Origin: Paracoccaceae bacterium
GTDB taxonomy: Bacteria; Pseudomonadota; Alphaproteobacteria; Rhodobacterales; Rhodobacteraceae
Assembly (NCBI GenBank): GCA_014872815.1
Contig: WKFK01000005.1
Coordinates: forward strand, 62,001 to 126,000
DNA length: 64,000 nucleotides
Reading direction: 5' to 3'
Position numbers and translations under genes: made by a program. The notes under the pieces are model-generated. The model worked only from the letters and a program-made list of their open reading frames with translations, was not told where the DNA came from and did not search any database. Below, piece after piece: positions 26,944 to 35,469 of this stretch (positions are counted from its first letter, which is position 1; each line of letters opens with the position of its first letter).

Positions 26944-27270
26944 GCGCGACCAACCTTTATATTGGCTCTGTTTCTCTCTTTGTGGCAAACCAACCGACGT
27001 CTGCCAACGCAAAATGCCCCGACGTTTCCGCGGCGGCCACAGCCTAGCTTACCCGCGTTAAGAATTCGCTGAACTGACAACCGGCATCGAGCAAACGTCG
27101 ACCCGTTGAGCTGCGGACATACCGCCTATTTCTGCTCTGTTGCCGGTGATGCCAGATATGAGCATCGCCAAAACAATCCTAGGCAAAGACACGCAAAGCC
27201 TTATTCTCGTCAAAGGTTTGTCAGGGTTTTTCTGCAACCCTGCCGCCTGACAGCATAGGAACGCCTTTTT
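26944..27270. other. Gene-free divergent region
   Basis: No supported gene lies in these 327 bases. It must hold the promoters of the lyase-like gene (left) and the first secreted paralog (right). A short hairpin CAGGG/CCCTG lies at about 27226-27246 before the paralog. A 30-codon ATG frame at 27158-27250 has no supporting signal. Confidence 0.5.
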
Positions 27271-27861
27271 ATGAACCTTTTTGCCGCTGGCCTTCTGGCC
27301 TTCACCGCCAACGTCACCACCTCCGCCCAAGCGCCCACCACCAACGCGCCGCCACCCGCCCCCACCGTAGTCGACAGCGGCTATTGGACATACGGGTCCT
27401 GGCAGGTGGTCGCAGAAACCGTCGACACCGGTGAAGATCTGCGCCGCACCTGTTCCGCCTTCACCGGCGGCGACGGCGATCCCACCCTGAACGTGGAAAT
27501 CAGCAACGGCGACGCCGGTCCCCCTTACTTTTTCCCAAGCGTCGAAGTGCGCGAAAGCGCCTTTCGCGGCTACCCCACTGTTATGCAGGACGGTCAGGCC
27601 ATCTACATCCGGTTTGATGATGAAGACAGCATGGACGCCGTGGTCACCGGCTATTTGGACGAAGAGGGCTTTGCCCAAGCCACCTTCCGTTTTGACCACC
27701 CTGACAGCCAATGGGTGCTGCGCGCCATGCGCAAGAACCGCCAACTCGACGCCGTGGTTGGCGGGCAGGTCTTCGCCACCTTTTTCTTGGACGGCTTCAC
27801 CGCGTCCTATGTGAAGGCCATGGACGAATGCGGTTTCACCGGCGCAGGCGTGGTTGACTGA
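27271..27861 (+). CDS. Secreted hypothetical protein, tandem paralog A
   Basis: A 196-residue protein with a signal peptide (MNLFAAGLLAFTANVTTSAQA) and a Pro/Ala linker. The mature domain starts YWTYGSWQVVAETVDTG and carries CSAFTGGDGDP, GPPYFFPSVEVRESAFRGY, HPDSQWVLRAMRK and the C-terminal SYVKAMDECGFTGAGV. Two cysteines are shared with the next gene's product and may form a disulfide. I do not recognise the family. AGGAACG lies before the ATG. It is followed 45 bases later by a paralog in the same direction. Confidence 0.75.
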   Translation: MNLFAAGLLAFTANVTTSAQAPTTNAPPPAPTVVDSGYWTYGSWQVVAETVDTGEDLRRTCSAFTGGDGDPTLNVEISNGDAGPPYFFPSVEVRESAFRGYPTVMQDGQAIYIRFDDEDSMDAVVTGYLDEEGFAQATFRFDHPDSQWVLRAMRKNRQLDAVVGGQVFATFFLDGFTASYVKAMDECGFTGAGVVD

Positions 27862-27906
27862 TCCCTCTACACCGCCATTTAGTTTAACCCTTCCGGAGAT
27901 ATTGTT

Positions 27907-28443
27907 TTGAAGAAATACATTGCTGGCCTGTTGGCCTGCCTCCCCCTCCCGGTTGCCGCCGAGGGGTATTGGACCTACGGAGCGTGGCAAGTCTACGCCG
28001 AAACCGTGAGTGCAGGCAATTATCTGCACCTGAATTGCACGGCCTACACGGGGGGGGACGGTGATCCGCTGGTGCGCATCTCAATCACCAGTTCTGAGGT
28101 CGGACCCCCAACAAATTTTCCAACCGTGTATATTCAGGAGAACGCATCGCGCGGCTATGCCACCGCGATGCGCGAGGGCCAAAACGTAGCCTTTGTGATC
28201 GATGATTATTGGGATTACTACACGCAGGCCCATAGCTACTATGACAGCGACGGCATCTTACAGGCCTACGCCGGTGTTGGTCATCCCGATAGCCTCTATG
28301 CCATGCGCGCCATGCGCAAAGGCAGCAACATGTCCGTGTATATCGACGGGATGCCATACATTCATCTTGACCTGCGCGGCTTCACCGCCGCCTACGTCAA
28401 AGCCATGGATGAATGCGGCCACTCCAGTACAGGCGTGTTGTAA
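27907..28443 (+). CDS. Secreted hypothetical protein, tandem paralog B
   Basis: A 178-residue protein related to the upstream product along its whole mature length: GYWTYGAWQVYAETVSAG, CTAYTGGDGDP, GPPTNFPTVYIQENASRGY, HPDSLYAMRAMRK and AYVKAMDECGHSSTGV. The start is a TTG at 27907 with CCGGAGAT about 10 bases upstream; this gives the signal peptide KKYIAGLLACLPLPVAA. No ATG would keep that peptide. Divergence is concentrated in the middle. The pair looks like a tandem duplication. Confidence 0.75.
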   Translation: MKKYIAGLLACLPLPVAAEGYWTYGAWQVYAETVSAGNYLHLNCTAYTGGDGDPLVRISITSSEVGPPTNFPTVYIQENASRGYATAMREGQNVAFVIDDYWDYYTQAHSYYDSDGILQAYAGVGHPDSLYAMRAMRKGSNMSVYIDGMPYIHLDLRGFTAAYVKAMDECGHSSTGVL

Positions 28444-28451
28444 ACCAACAC

Positions 28452-28486
28452 AAAACGGCCCCGCCCTGTCAGGCGAGGCCGTTTCA
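28452..28486. terminator. Strong hairpin between convergent genes
   Basis: AAACGGCCCCGCC (28453-28465) pairs with GGCGAGGCCGTTT (28472-28484) with one mismatch around CTGTCA. It separates the second secreted paralog from the convergent yqeY-like gene, so it likely terminates both. Confidence 0.85.
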
Positions 28487-28503
28487 AATCTCAAACGATC
28501 ATC

Positions 28504-28974
28504 TTAGCCGTTGGCCAGTTGGTCTTTGACCATCGGACCGACTTTGCCGAAATCCATCTGGCCGGTGAATTTCGCCTTCAGCGCGCCCATGACCTTGCCC
28601 ATATCGCGGATCGATTCCGCGCCAACCTCGGCCACCGCCGCCTTGACCGCTTCGACAATCTCGTCATCGCTCAGCTGCTTGGGCAGGAATTCTTCAATGA
28701 TGGTGATCTCGGCCAGTTCACGCTCTGCCAGATCCAGACGCCCACCTTCTTCATAGGTGCGCGCACTTTCCTGTCGCTGCTTCACCATCTTGGCGAGAAT
28801 CGACAAGATATCCGCATCCGACACACCGCTGCCGCCCTCATCGCCCTCAGCACGCGCCGCGATGTCACGATCTTTGATCGCGGCCATGATCAGACGCAAG
28901 GTGGAAAGCCGGTCCGCCGCGCGGTCACGCATCGCTTGTTTCAGCGCGCTGTTGATGTCTTCTCTCAGTGCCAT
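28504..28974 (-). CDS. GatB/YqeY-domain protein
   Basis: A 156-residue protein matching YqeY, the stand-alone helical domain related to the tail of the amidotransferase GatB. Typical segments are LREDINSALKQAMR, RLSTLRLIMAAIKDRDIA, MVKQRQESARTYEEGGR and EEFLPKQLSDDEI, ending in DMGKVMGALKAKF. The biochemical role is not settled; a link to charged tRNA is assumed from the GatB relationship. The ATG at 28974 is preceded by AAGAAG; an earlier in-frame start adds only four residues. Divergent from carA. Confidence 0.92.
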   Translation of the reverse strand: MALREDINSALKQAMRDRAADRLSTLRLIMAAIKDRDIAARAEGDEGGSGVSDADILSILAKMVKQRQESARTYEEGGRLDLAERELAEITIIEEFLPKQLSDDEIVEAVKAAVAEVGAESIRDMGKVMGALKAKFTGQMDFGKVGPMVKDQLANG

Positions 28975-29156
28975 TCTTCTTGCCAATTGCTGTCAAACAT
29001 AAGCATGCGACCTTATATAAACGCCTCGCGACTCGCAACCATCGCGTTTTTTGACCAAACCCTTTAAAATAAGGGGTGACTGAGAACACACATCTGCTTG
29101 ACGCCCGTCGCCCGCCGACATATGCATCGGCCAATTTGCCAGCCGGAGACTCGCCC

Positions 29157-30311
29157 ATGACCGCATCGACCCCCGATCACCCGACCGCCTGCCTCGCTCT
29201 TGCTGATGGCACCCTGTTTTACGGACGTGGCTTTGGTGCCACCGGCGAAACAGTGGCGGAGCTCTGCTTCAACACCGCCATGACCGGGTATCAGGAAATC
29301 ATGACCGACCCGTCTTACGCCGGCCAAGTCGTGACCTTCACATTCCCGCACATCGGCAACACCGGTGTGAACCCCGAAGATGACGAAACCGGTGATCCGG
29401 TGGCCGAAGGCATGGTGGTGAAATGGGACCCAACCGAGCCTTCTAACTGGCGCTCCGTGAACACCCTGTCTGACTGGCTCGCCTCCCGGAACCGCATCGC
29501 CATCGGTGGTGTCGACACCCGCCGCCTGACCCGTGCGATCCGCCAGCAAGGCGCGCCGCATGTCGCACTGGCCCACAACCCGGATGGTGAATTTGACACT
29601 GAGGCGCTGGTCGCCAAGGCACGTGCGTTCTCCGGTCTGGAAGGTCTGGATCTCGCAAAAGAAGTCACCTGCGCCCAAAGCTACCACTGGAACGAGATGC
29701 GGTGGGCTTGGCCGGATGGTTATCCCAAACTGACCGAGCCAAAGCATAAGGTTGTGGCCGTCGACTTCGGCGCCAAACGCAACATCCTGCGCTGCCTCGC
29801 CTCTGTGGGCTGTGACGTGACCGTCCTGCCCGCCACCGCCACCGCCGAAGAAGTGCTCGCGCACAACCCGGATGGCGTCTTCCTCTCCAACGGTCCAGGC
29901 GACCCGGCAGCGACCGGCGCATACGCTGTGCCGATGATCCAGGAGGTTCTGAAAGCCGACATTCCGGTGTTTGGTATCTGCCTCGGTCACCAAATGCTGG
30001 CGCTCGCGCTGGGGGCAAAGACCGTGAAAATGAACCACGGCCACCACGGGGCAAACCACCCTGTAAAAGACCACGACACTGGTAAGGTGGAAATCACCTC
30101 TATGAACCACGGCTTTGCCGTGGACGCGCAGACCCTACCCGAAGGTGTGGTCGAATCTCACGTGTCCCTGTTTGACGGCTCCAACTGTGGCATCCGCCTC
30201 GCAGACAAGCCGGTGTTCTCCGTACAGCACCACCCAGAGGCCTCCCCGGGTCCACAGGACAGCTTCTACCTGTTTGAGAACTTCGCCGCCGCTATGGCCG
30301 CACGCGCCTGA
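29157..30311 (+). CDS. carA: Carbamoyl-phosphate synthase small subunit
   Basis: CarA is the glutaminase subunit that supplies ammonia to CarB for carbamoyl phosphate, used for arginine and pyrimidines. The N-terminal domain shows ETVAELCFNTAMTGYQE and GVDTRRLTR. The class I amidotransferase domain has the nucleophile in FGICLGHQM and the His-Glu pair in QHHPEASPGP. At 384 residues it is normal length. The ATG at 29157 has CCGGAGA upstream; the longer frame adds 27 unconserved-looking residues. carB is not in the window. A perfect 11-bp hairpin follows. Confidence 0.97.
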   Translation: MTASTPDHPTACLALADGTLFYGRGFGATGETVAELCFNTAMTGYQEIMTDPSYAGQVVTFTFPHIGNTGVNPEDDETGDPVAEGMVVKWDPTEPSNWRSVNTLSDWLASRNRIAIGGVDTRRLTRAIRQQGAPHVALAHNPDGEFDTEALVAKARAFSGLEGLDLAKEVTCAQSYHWNEMRWAWPDGYPKLTEPKHKVVAVDFGAKRNILRCLASVGCDVTVLPATATAEEVLAHNPDGVFLSNGPGDPAATGAYAVPMIQEVLKADIPVFGICLGHQMLALALGAKTVKMNHGHHGANHPVKDHDTGKVEITSMNHGFAVDAQTLPEGVVESHVSLFDGSNCGIRLADKPVFSVQHHPEASPGPQDSFYLFENFAAAMAARA

Positions 30312-30332
30312 TCAATAGGTCAGGAAATCCTG

Positions 30333-30359
30333 ACGTATGGCGGCACACCCGCCATACGT
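30333..30359 (+). terminator. Perfect hairpin after carA
   Basis: ACGTATGGCGG (30333-30343) and CCGCCATACGT (30349-30359) form a perfect 11-bp stem with loop CACAC. Only a weak T-rich stretch follows. A second dyad CAGGA-AA-TCCTG lies just before it (30321-30332). Confidence 0.7.
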
Positions 30360-30421
30360 TAACTTTGCATTAACCATACGCGCACACCCTGAAAAGCACT
30401 CCTTGCTTGCTGGTGAACGCG

Positions 30422-32371
30422 ATGAACGAACCACAACTGCAAAGACGCCTTACACGCCCCAAACAAAAACACGTTGCGCGCCTGTCCTTCGCCCGTACGT
30501 TGATTGAGCGCAATCTCGTAACCCCATGGCAACTGTTCTGGGCGCTTCAGCGGCAATCCCATTGGGACGCGCATCTGTCAGAGATTCTAAAGGCCCGTGA
30601 TTGGGTCTCCGCACAGGACTTGCGCGCGCTACAAGCCCAAACACAGAACTTGCGGCAGGTCGATTTGACCCGCACCCCGCCTGCGCGCGACGCCGCAGAT
30701 CTTTTGCCCCCAAAGTTTTGCCTCAAGCATAACGTCGTGCCTTGGGCGCGGATCGGCAAAACCGTTATTCTTGTCACCGGTCGCCCTCATAAGCTGCCCG
30801 AACTGCGCGCCGCTTTGCCGCCAGACCTAAAGGATGCGCTCTTCACGCTCAGCTCCGCGCAGGCCATCACGGACCATGTCACACTACATCACCGACGCGC
30901 CTTAACCGAGGCCGCAGAAAATGCCGTGGCGCGACACGAAAGCTGTCGCAGCTTCGATTTTGCGCATACCTTGGGCTTCGGACTGTCTATTGGCGTTGTC
31001 TGTTTTCTGATGCTTTTGGCACTTCCAAGCCCCAACCTTGGCCTAAAAATCCTCTCCATTTGGACCATCTTAACGCTTCTGGGCACCACGGGTCTGCGTA
31101 TCATTGCACTCCTCTGTCACTTCCGCCCCTCCAGCAGAGCGCCGCCCCCGCCCCCGTTGATCTGGTCTGAGAAAACGCATCTGATCCTGCCAGCGCAGCT
31201 CACTCAGCACGGCAGGCGCGCCCGCTTGCCCCGCATTTCAATGCTGGTACCGCTCTATAAAGAAACCGAGATCGCCACCGCCCTCATTGCGCGCCTGACA
31301 CGCCTGTCTTATCCCCGCGCGCTCCTGGATGTGGTGCTGGTTCTCGAAGAGAAAGACAACCTCACTCGCGCGACAGTCGCACGCACGCAACTGCCCCGAT
31401 GGATGCAGGTGATCGAGGTCCCCAGCGGGTCTGACATTACCACCAAACCCCGCGCCTTGAACTATGCCCTGCCGTTCTGTCGTGGCGACATCATTGGTAT
31501 TTGGGACGCAGAAGACGCGCCCGCTCCTGACCAATTGGAACACGTCGCCCACCATTTTGCCCATGCCCCACCAGACGTTGCCTGCCTTCAAGGTGTTCTC
31601 GACTACTACAACCCCTACACCAACTGGCTATCGCGGTGCTTCGCCATCGAATATGCCGCTTGGTTTCGCTTGGTCCTGCCTACCCTCAGACGGCTCGGCT
31701 TCGCCATTCCGCTCGGCGGCACCACGCTTTTCTTACGACGCCACGTGATCGAAGAGGTCGGCGGATGGGACAGCCACAACGTCACAGAAGATGCAGACCT
31801 CGGCATGCGTCTGGCGCGGCGCGGGTATCGCACCGAGTTGATCCCAACTGTGACCTATGAAGAGGCGAACTGTCACATGATCGCTTGGGTGCGGCAACGG
31901 TCCCGCTGGTTGAAAGGCTACATGGCCACCTATCTGGTGCATATGCGCAGCCCCCGCCACCTGTTCAAAGAGCTCGGCGCCCGGCAATTCCTCGGGTTTC
32001 AACTCCTGTTTCTCTGCACCATCAGCCAGTTCCTGCTGGCCCCGTTCCTGTGGTGGCTGTGGGGCGCGGCCTTCGGCGTTCCCCATCCCCTGATAGACGA
32101 GATACACGCTGACTTATTAATTGTTCTGACATCAACAGTGGTTCTGGCCGGATCCGTCAACGGAGCACTCTGGATTCTGGCCGTGCACACAACCAACCGC
32201 CCGCGGCTCTACCCATGGATCCCCTCCTTGCTGCTCTACTTTCCGCTGGCAACTCTTGCGGCGTACAAAGGGCTGTTGGAAATGGTCATGGCCCCGTTCT
32301 ATTGGGACAAAACCAGCCACGGCAAAACCAAAGAGGCCACAAAACATGACCTCTCCTCTTCTGACCCGTGA
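30422..32371 (+). CDS. GspE_N (MshEN)-like domain fused to a family 2 glycosyltransferase
   Basis: A 649-residue membrane protein. Residues about 18-150 resemble the N-terminal domain of type II secretion ATPases (LIERNLVTPWQLFWALQRQ, then LLPPKFCLKHNVVPW), which can bind cyclic di-GMP in MshE. Two hydrophobic segments follow (about 180-235). The GT-A core has ISMLVPLYKE, TTKPRALNYAL, IGIWDAEDAPAPDQL (metal site), VTEDADLGMRLARRG and QRSRWLKGY, the QxxRW motif of processive synthases. More membrane helices end the protein. It probably makes or exports a polysaccharide. The ATG at 30422 is chosen over TTG/GTG codons just upstream. Confidence 0.85.
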   Translation: MNEPQLQRRLTRPKQKHVARLSFARTLIERNLVTPWQLFWALQRQSHWDAHLSEILKARDWVSAQDLRALQAQTQNLRQVDLTRTPPARDAADLLPPKFCLKHNVVPWARIGKTVILVTGRPHKLPELRAALPPDLKDALFTLSSAQAITDHVTLHHRRALTEAAENAVARHESCRSFDFAHTLGFGLSIGVVCFLMLLALPSPNLGLKILSIWTILTLLGTTGLRIIALLCHFRPSSRAPPPPPLIWSEKTHLILPAQLTQHGRRARLPRISMLVPLYKETEIATALIARLTRLSYPRALLDVVLVLEEKDNLTRATVARTQLPRWMQVIEVPSGSDITTKPRALNYALPFCRGDIIGIWDAEDAPAPDQLEHVAHHFAHAPPDVACLQGVLDYYNPYTNWLSRCFAIEYAAWFRLVLPTLRRLGFAIPLGGTTLFLRRHVIEEVGGWDSHNVTEDADLGMRLARRGYRTELIPTVTYEEANCHMIAWVRQRSRWLKGYMATYLVHMRSPRHLFKELGARQFLGFQLLFLCTISQFLLAPFLWWLWGAAFGVPHPLIDEIHADLLIVLTSTVVLAGSVNGALWILAVHTTNRPRLYPWIPSLLLYFPLATLAAYKGLLEMVMAPFYWDKTSHGKTKEATKHDLSSSDP

Positions 32372-32373
32372 CG

Positions 32374-33012
32374 CTACTCTGAGTTTTCTTGCTTCAGACG
32401 CGTGACAAACGCCGTGGAAATATGTGCCCGCAAAGCCGCATCCGCAGCCACACCATCGCGCGCCGCAATGGCATCCACAATCGCCTGATGTTCCACCAAC
32501 GTGTCTTCACCACGCCCCTCCACCGCAATCGACGTGGTCGCCATCAGCGCCATAGAGCGATGCACCAAATCCAACTGCTGCATCAGATACCGATTGTGGC
32601 TCGCAAGGTGAATCTGCTTGTGAAACCGACGGTTGGATCTGGCCAATGCGGACGGATCGTTCACCCGTTCCTTATCCGCCTCAACCATATCCTGCAGCAC
32701 ACGCACTTCCTCCGCTGTGGCATGATGTGCCGCCAGCCGCGCCGCCAAACCTTCCAGCTCGCCACGCACCACATACAATTCCGCCATCTGGTTGTGATCC
32801 AGCGAATTCACAATCAAACTGCGCCCGTCTCGTGCCAGCAAAGATTGCGTCTCCAAACGCTGCAACGCCTCCCGTACCGGCGTGCGAGACATGCCGAATT
32901 TCTCGGCCAGATCGCTCTCAACCAGTCGGTCGCCAGGCTTATAAACGCCCACATCAATCGCTTCCAAAATCAGCGTGTAGGCATCTTTGTTAGGGCGTGT
33001 GGTTTGCGACAT
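32374..33012 (-). CDS. GntR-family (FadR/FCD subfamily) transcriptional regulator
   Basis: A 212-residue regulator. The winged helix shows YTLILEAIDVGVYKPGDRLVESDLAEKFGMSRTPVREALQRLE in pieces (about residues 12-54), the classic GntR pattern. The C-terminal FCD domain has VRGELEGLAARLAA and FHKQIHLASHNRYLMQQLD, with the His/Asp residues that hold a metal in this subfamily. Ligands are usually organic acids. It ends three bases from the convergent glycosyltransferase gene and is divergent from the HAD phosphatase gene. AAGGA lies about 9 bases before the ATG. Confidence 0.93.
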   Translation of the reverse strand: MSQTTRPNKDAYTLILEAIDVGVYKPGDRLVESDLAEKFGMSRTPVREALQRLETQSLLARDGRSLIVNSLDHNQMAELYVVRGELEGLAARLAAHHATAEEVRVLQDMVEADKERVNDPSALARSNRRFHKQIHLASHNRYLMQQLDLVHRSMALMATTSIAVEGRGEDTLVEHQAIVDAIAARDGVAADAALRAHISTAFVTRLKQENSE

Positions 33013-33136
33013 CTGGCGCGATCCTTCTTTGCAACGCCGCTCAGAGTACGCACTGCGCCATGTGATGCAACCCCAACACACGGCGCACAATCGCTTTCTC
33101 GTTGCGCCATATCCCCACAACGCGTATCACGCAGGC

Positions 33137-33781
33137 ATGCCTAAACAGTCTTTCTCACATGTCACCACTTGGGTGTTCGACCTCGACAACACCCTCTATC
33201 CGCCGGAATGCCGTCTGTTTGATCAGATCGAGGTGAAGATGACGGAATATGTGATGAACACGTTGGGTGTGGACCGACCCAAAGCGGACCAGCTGCGCCA
33301 TGACTATTGGGCGCGGTACGGGACTACGCTGACTGGCTTGATGCGCGAACATGATGTGGACCCGGCGCCGTATCTGATCGACGTACACGACATTTCGCTC
33401 GACCATCTGGAAGCGGACGGGCTGTTGGCGCACCACATCAAAGAGCTGCCCGGCCGTCGTATTGTCTACACCAACGGCACAGCCCCTTACGCGGAACGCG
33501 TGCTGGCGGCGCGCGGCCTTGATGGACTATTTGACGCGATTTACGGCGTCGAGCACGCCAACTTCCTGCCAAAGCCAGAACGCGCCGCCTTTGAAACCAT
33601 CTTTGAGAAAGACGGTGTGGACACCAAAACCGCCGCGATGTTCGAAGATGACGCGCGCAATTTGCAAGCCCCACACGACATGGGCATGCGAACCGTGCAT
33701 GTGGCGCCGGAAGCGCTGGATCATGACCATATCCACTTCCACACCGACGACCTGCCGACGTTCCTCTCAAAACTGAGCTAA
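33137..33781 (+). CDS. HAD-superfamily pyrimidine 5'-nucleotidase-type phosphatase
   Basis: A 214-residue hydrolase. The HAD nucleophile motif is WVFDLDNTLYPPECRLF (Asp residues near 14 and 16). Motif II is VYTNGT, and the acidic motif IV is AAMFEDDARN. The DLDNTLYP form with a helical cap marks the Sdt1/pyrimidine 5'-nucleotidase branch that dephosphorylates nucleotides or related phosphates. The ATG at 33137 begins the homologous region; no strong ribosome-binding site was seen. Confidence 0.88.
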   Translation: MPKQSFSHVTTWVFDLDNTLYPPECRLFDQIEVKMTEYVMNTLGVDRPKADQLRHDYWARYGTTLTGLMREHDVDPAPYLIDVHDISLDHLEADGLLAHHIKELPGRRIVYTNGTAPYAERVLAARGLDGLFDAIYGVEHANFLPKPERAAFETIFEKDGVDTKTAAMFEDDARNLQAPHDMGMRTVHVAPEALDHDHIHFHTDDLPTFLSKLS

Positions 33782-33995
33782 AAAGCGGGGCGGGCATCTC
33801 GTCGCACTGCGACAACCTGCCAGTTTTAAAGATGTGTCTCAGATGCATATCTAAACCACGCGGCAGGAGAGCCTTTCTGACAGGTCTGATGGATCGGGAA
33901 GCGCAGAAATGTCGTGTCTCACAGTGCTATCTACTAGCGTTATCCTCCCTGATCCCCGCCCCACCTAGGCGCGGGCCCTGTAAAGGACTGCCATT

Positions 33996-34202
33996 ATGAG
34001 CCTCGCCTCTGCGTCTGACATTCCCACCCCGAAAACCAAAACCAAGCTGGACCCGGCCACTTGGGTTTGGGCCGGTATCGCCCTGCTCGTAGCGCTCTGG
34101 GGGACCTCGATTGCCATGTTCGGCATCCCTGGTCTGTACATGCCTGCCGTGGCCTTGGTGCCGGTGATCTACCTCGCATTGGTGCTGATTTCCCGCGGGT
34201 GA
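33996..34202 (+). CDS. Small two-helix membrane protein
   Basis: A 68-residue protein with a polar N-terminus (PTPKTKTKLD) and two hydrophobic segments, about residues 22-43 and 46-65. AAGGAC precedes the ATG. No family recognised. It sits 61 bases before the UbiH-type hydroxylase gene on the same strand, so a shared transcript is likely. Confidence 0.65.
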   Translation: MSLASASDIPTPKTKTKLDPATWVWAGIALLVALWGTSIAMFGIPGLYMPAVALVPVIYLALVLISRG

Positions 34203-34263
34203 CATTTCATCCCCTTGGAACCGCTCTACGCCAAGCGTAAAGTGCCGCGCAGGAGGCATTGCC

Positions 34264-35466
34264 ATGACTGAGACGACCCAAGTGGACATCCTGATTTCTG
34301 GCGGAGGCATCGCCGGTTTGACGGCGGCCGCCGCCTTTGGCACCGCCGGATTTTCCGTGCAATGCGTCGACCCAACGCCGCCGGTAACCGAGCGCGACGC
34401 CGCTGGCGCCGACATGCGCACCACCGCTTTCCTGCAACCCGCCCGCACACTTTTGGAAGAAGCGGGTCTCTGGCAGCGCCTTGATGCCCACGCCGCCCCG
34501 CTGCAAATCATGCGCATTGTCGATGCTGGTGGCGAAGTGGCCGAACCCCGCATCGTCAAAAACTTCGACGCCTCCGACATTTCCGATCAACCCTTTGGGT
34601 GGAACCTGCCCAACTGGCTGCTGCGCCGTGAAATGATCGCCCGTTTGGAAGAATTGCCCAACGTCGATCTGCGCATGGGCTGTGGCACCACCACGCTGTT
34701 CACCCGCACACATGAGGCACGCGTTGGCCTCTCCGATGGCAGCCAGACCCGTGCCCGCCTGGTGATTGCTGCGGATGGCCGCAACTCCCCCATGCGCGAA
34801 GCTGCTGGCATCGGCACCAAAACCACGCGCTATGGACAAAAAGCGCTGGCGCTGGCGGTGACCCACCCAATCCCGCACGCCAATGTTTCCACCGAAATCC
34901 ACCGCTCCGGCGGGCCTTTCACTTTGGTACCACTGCCCGACCACAACGGCATGCCGTCGTCTGCTTTGGTCTGGATGGAACGTGGCCCCCGCGCGCAAGA
35001 GCTCTTCGAAATGGAGAAAGCTGAATTTGAGGCTGAGATGACCGAGCGCAGTTGCGCCCTCTTTGGCCCGCTCACACTTGCGTCCAACCGCACCATCTGG
35101 CCGATCATCTCGCAATCCGCCGACCGGCTCTACAGCCAACGCCTCGCGCTGGTCGCCGAGGCTGCCCATGTTGTGCCACCCATCGGTGCGCAAGGTCTGA
35201 ACATGAGCTTGGGAGATATGCGCGTCCTTCTGGAACTCGCCAAAGCCGACCCGAACGATCTGGGCAGTGAGCGTATGCTGGGACGCTACCACCGCAAACG
35301 CTTCACCGAGGTCAAACTGCGCGTGAAAGGCATCGACATGCTCAACCGCGCCTCGATGGCAGAGGCGCAACCCCTGCGCAATGCCCGCGCGCTTGGCCTC
35401 AATGCGCTCTACTCGCTGGCGCCGGTGCGAAAAACGCTGATGCAAATGGGGCTGGGCGTGCGTTAA
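34264..35466 (+). CDS. UbiH/UbiF/COQ6-family FAD monooxygenase
   Basis: A 400-residue flavin hydroxylase, likely adding a ring hydroxyl in ubiquinone synthesis. The dinucleotide fold starts DILISGGGIAGLTAAAAFG (about residues 8-26). The DG motif is RLVIAADGRNSPMREAAG. The third FAD motif is LVAEAAHVVPPIGAQGLN, where the usual Gly-Asp before AAH is Ala-Glu. CAGGAGG precedes the ATG. It is followed three bases later by an M50-like protein gene. Which ring position it hydroxylates is not clear. Confidence 0.88.
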   Translation: MTETTQVDILISGGGIAGLTAAAAFGTAGFSVQCVDPTPPVTERDAAGADMRTTAFLQPARTLLEEAGLWQRLDAHAAPLQIMRIVDAGGEVAEPRIVKNFDASDISDQPFGWNLPNWLLRREMIARLEELPNVDLRMGCGTTTLFTRTHEARVGLSDGSQTRARLVIAADGRNSPMREAAGIGTKTTRYGQKALALAVTHPIPHANVSTEIHRSGGPFTLVPLPDHNGMPSSALVWMERGPRAQELFEMEKAEFEAEMTERSCALFGPLTLASNRTIWPIISQSADRLYSQRLALVAEAAHVVPPIGAQGLNMSLGDMRVLLELAKADPNDLGSERMLGRYHRKRFTEVKLRVKGIDMLNRASMAEAQPLRNARALGLNALYSLAPVRKTLMQMGLGVR

Positions 35467-35469
35467 CGA

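Noticed and set aside
27158-27250. A 30-codon ATG frame in the gap before the secreted paralogs
   Set aside because: No ribosome-binding site, no domain, and chance open frames of this size are common.
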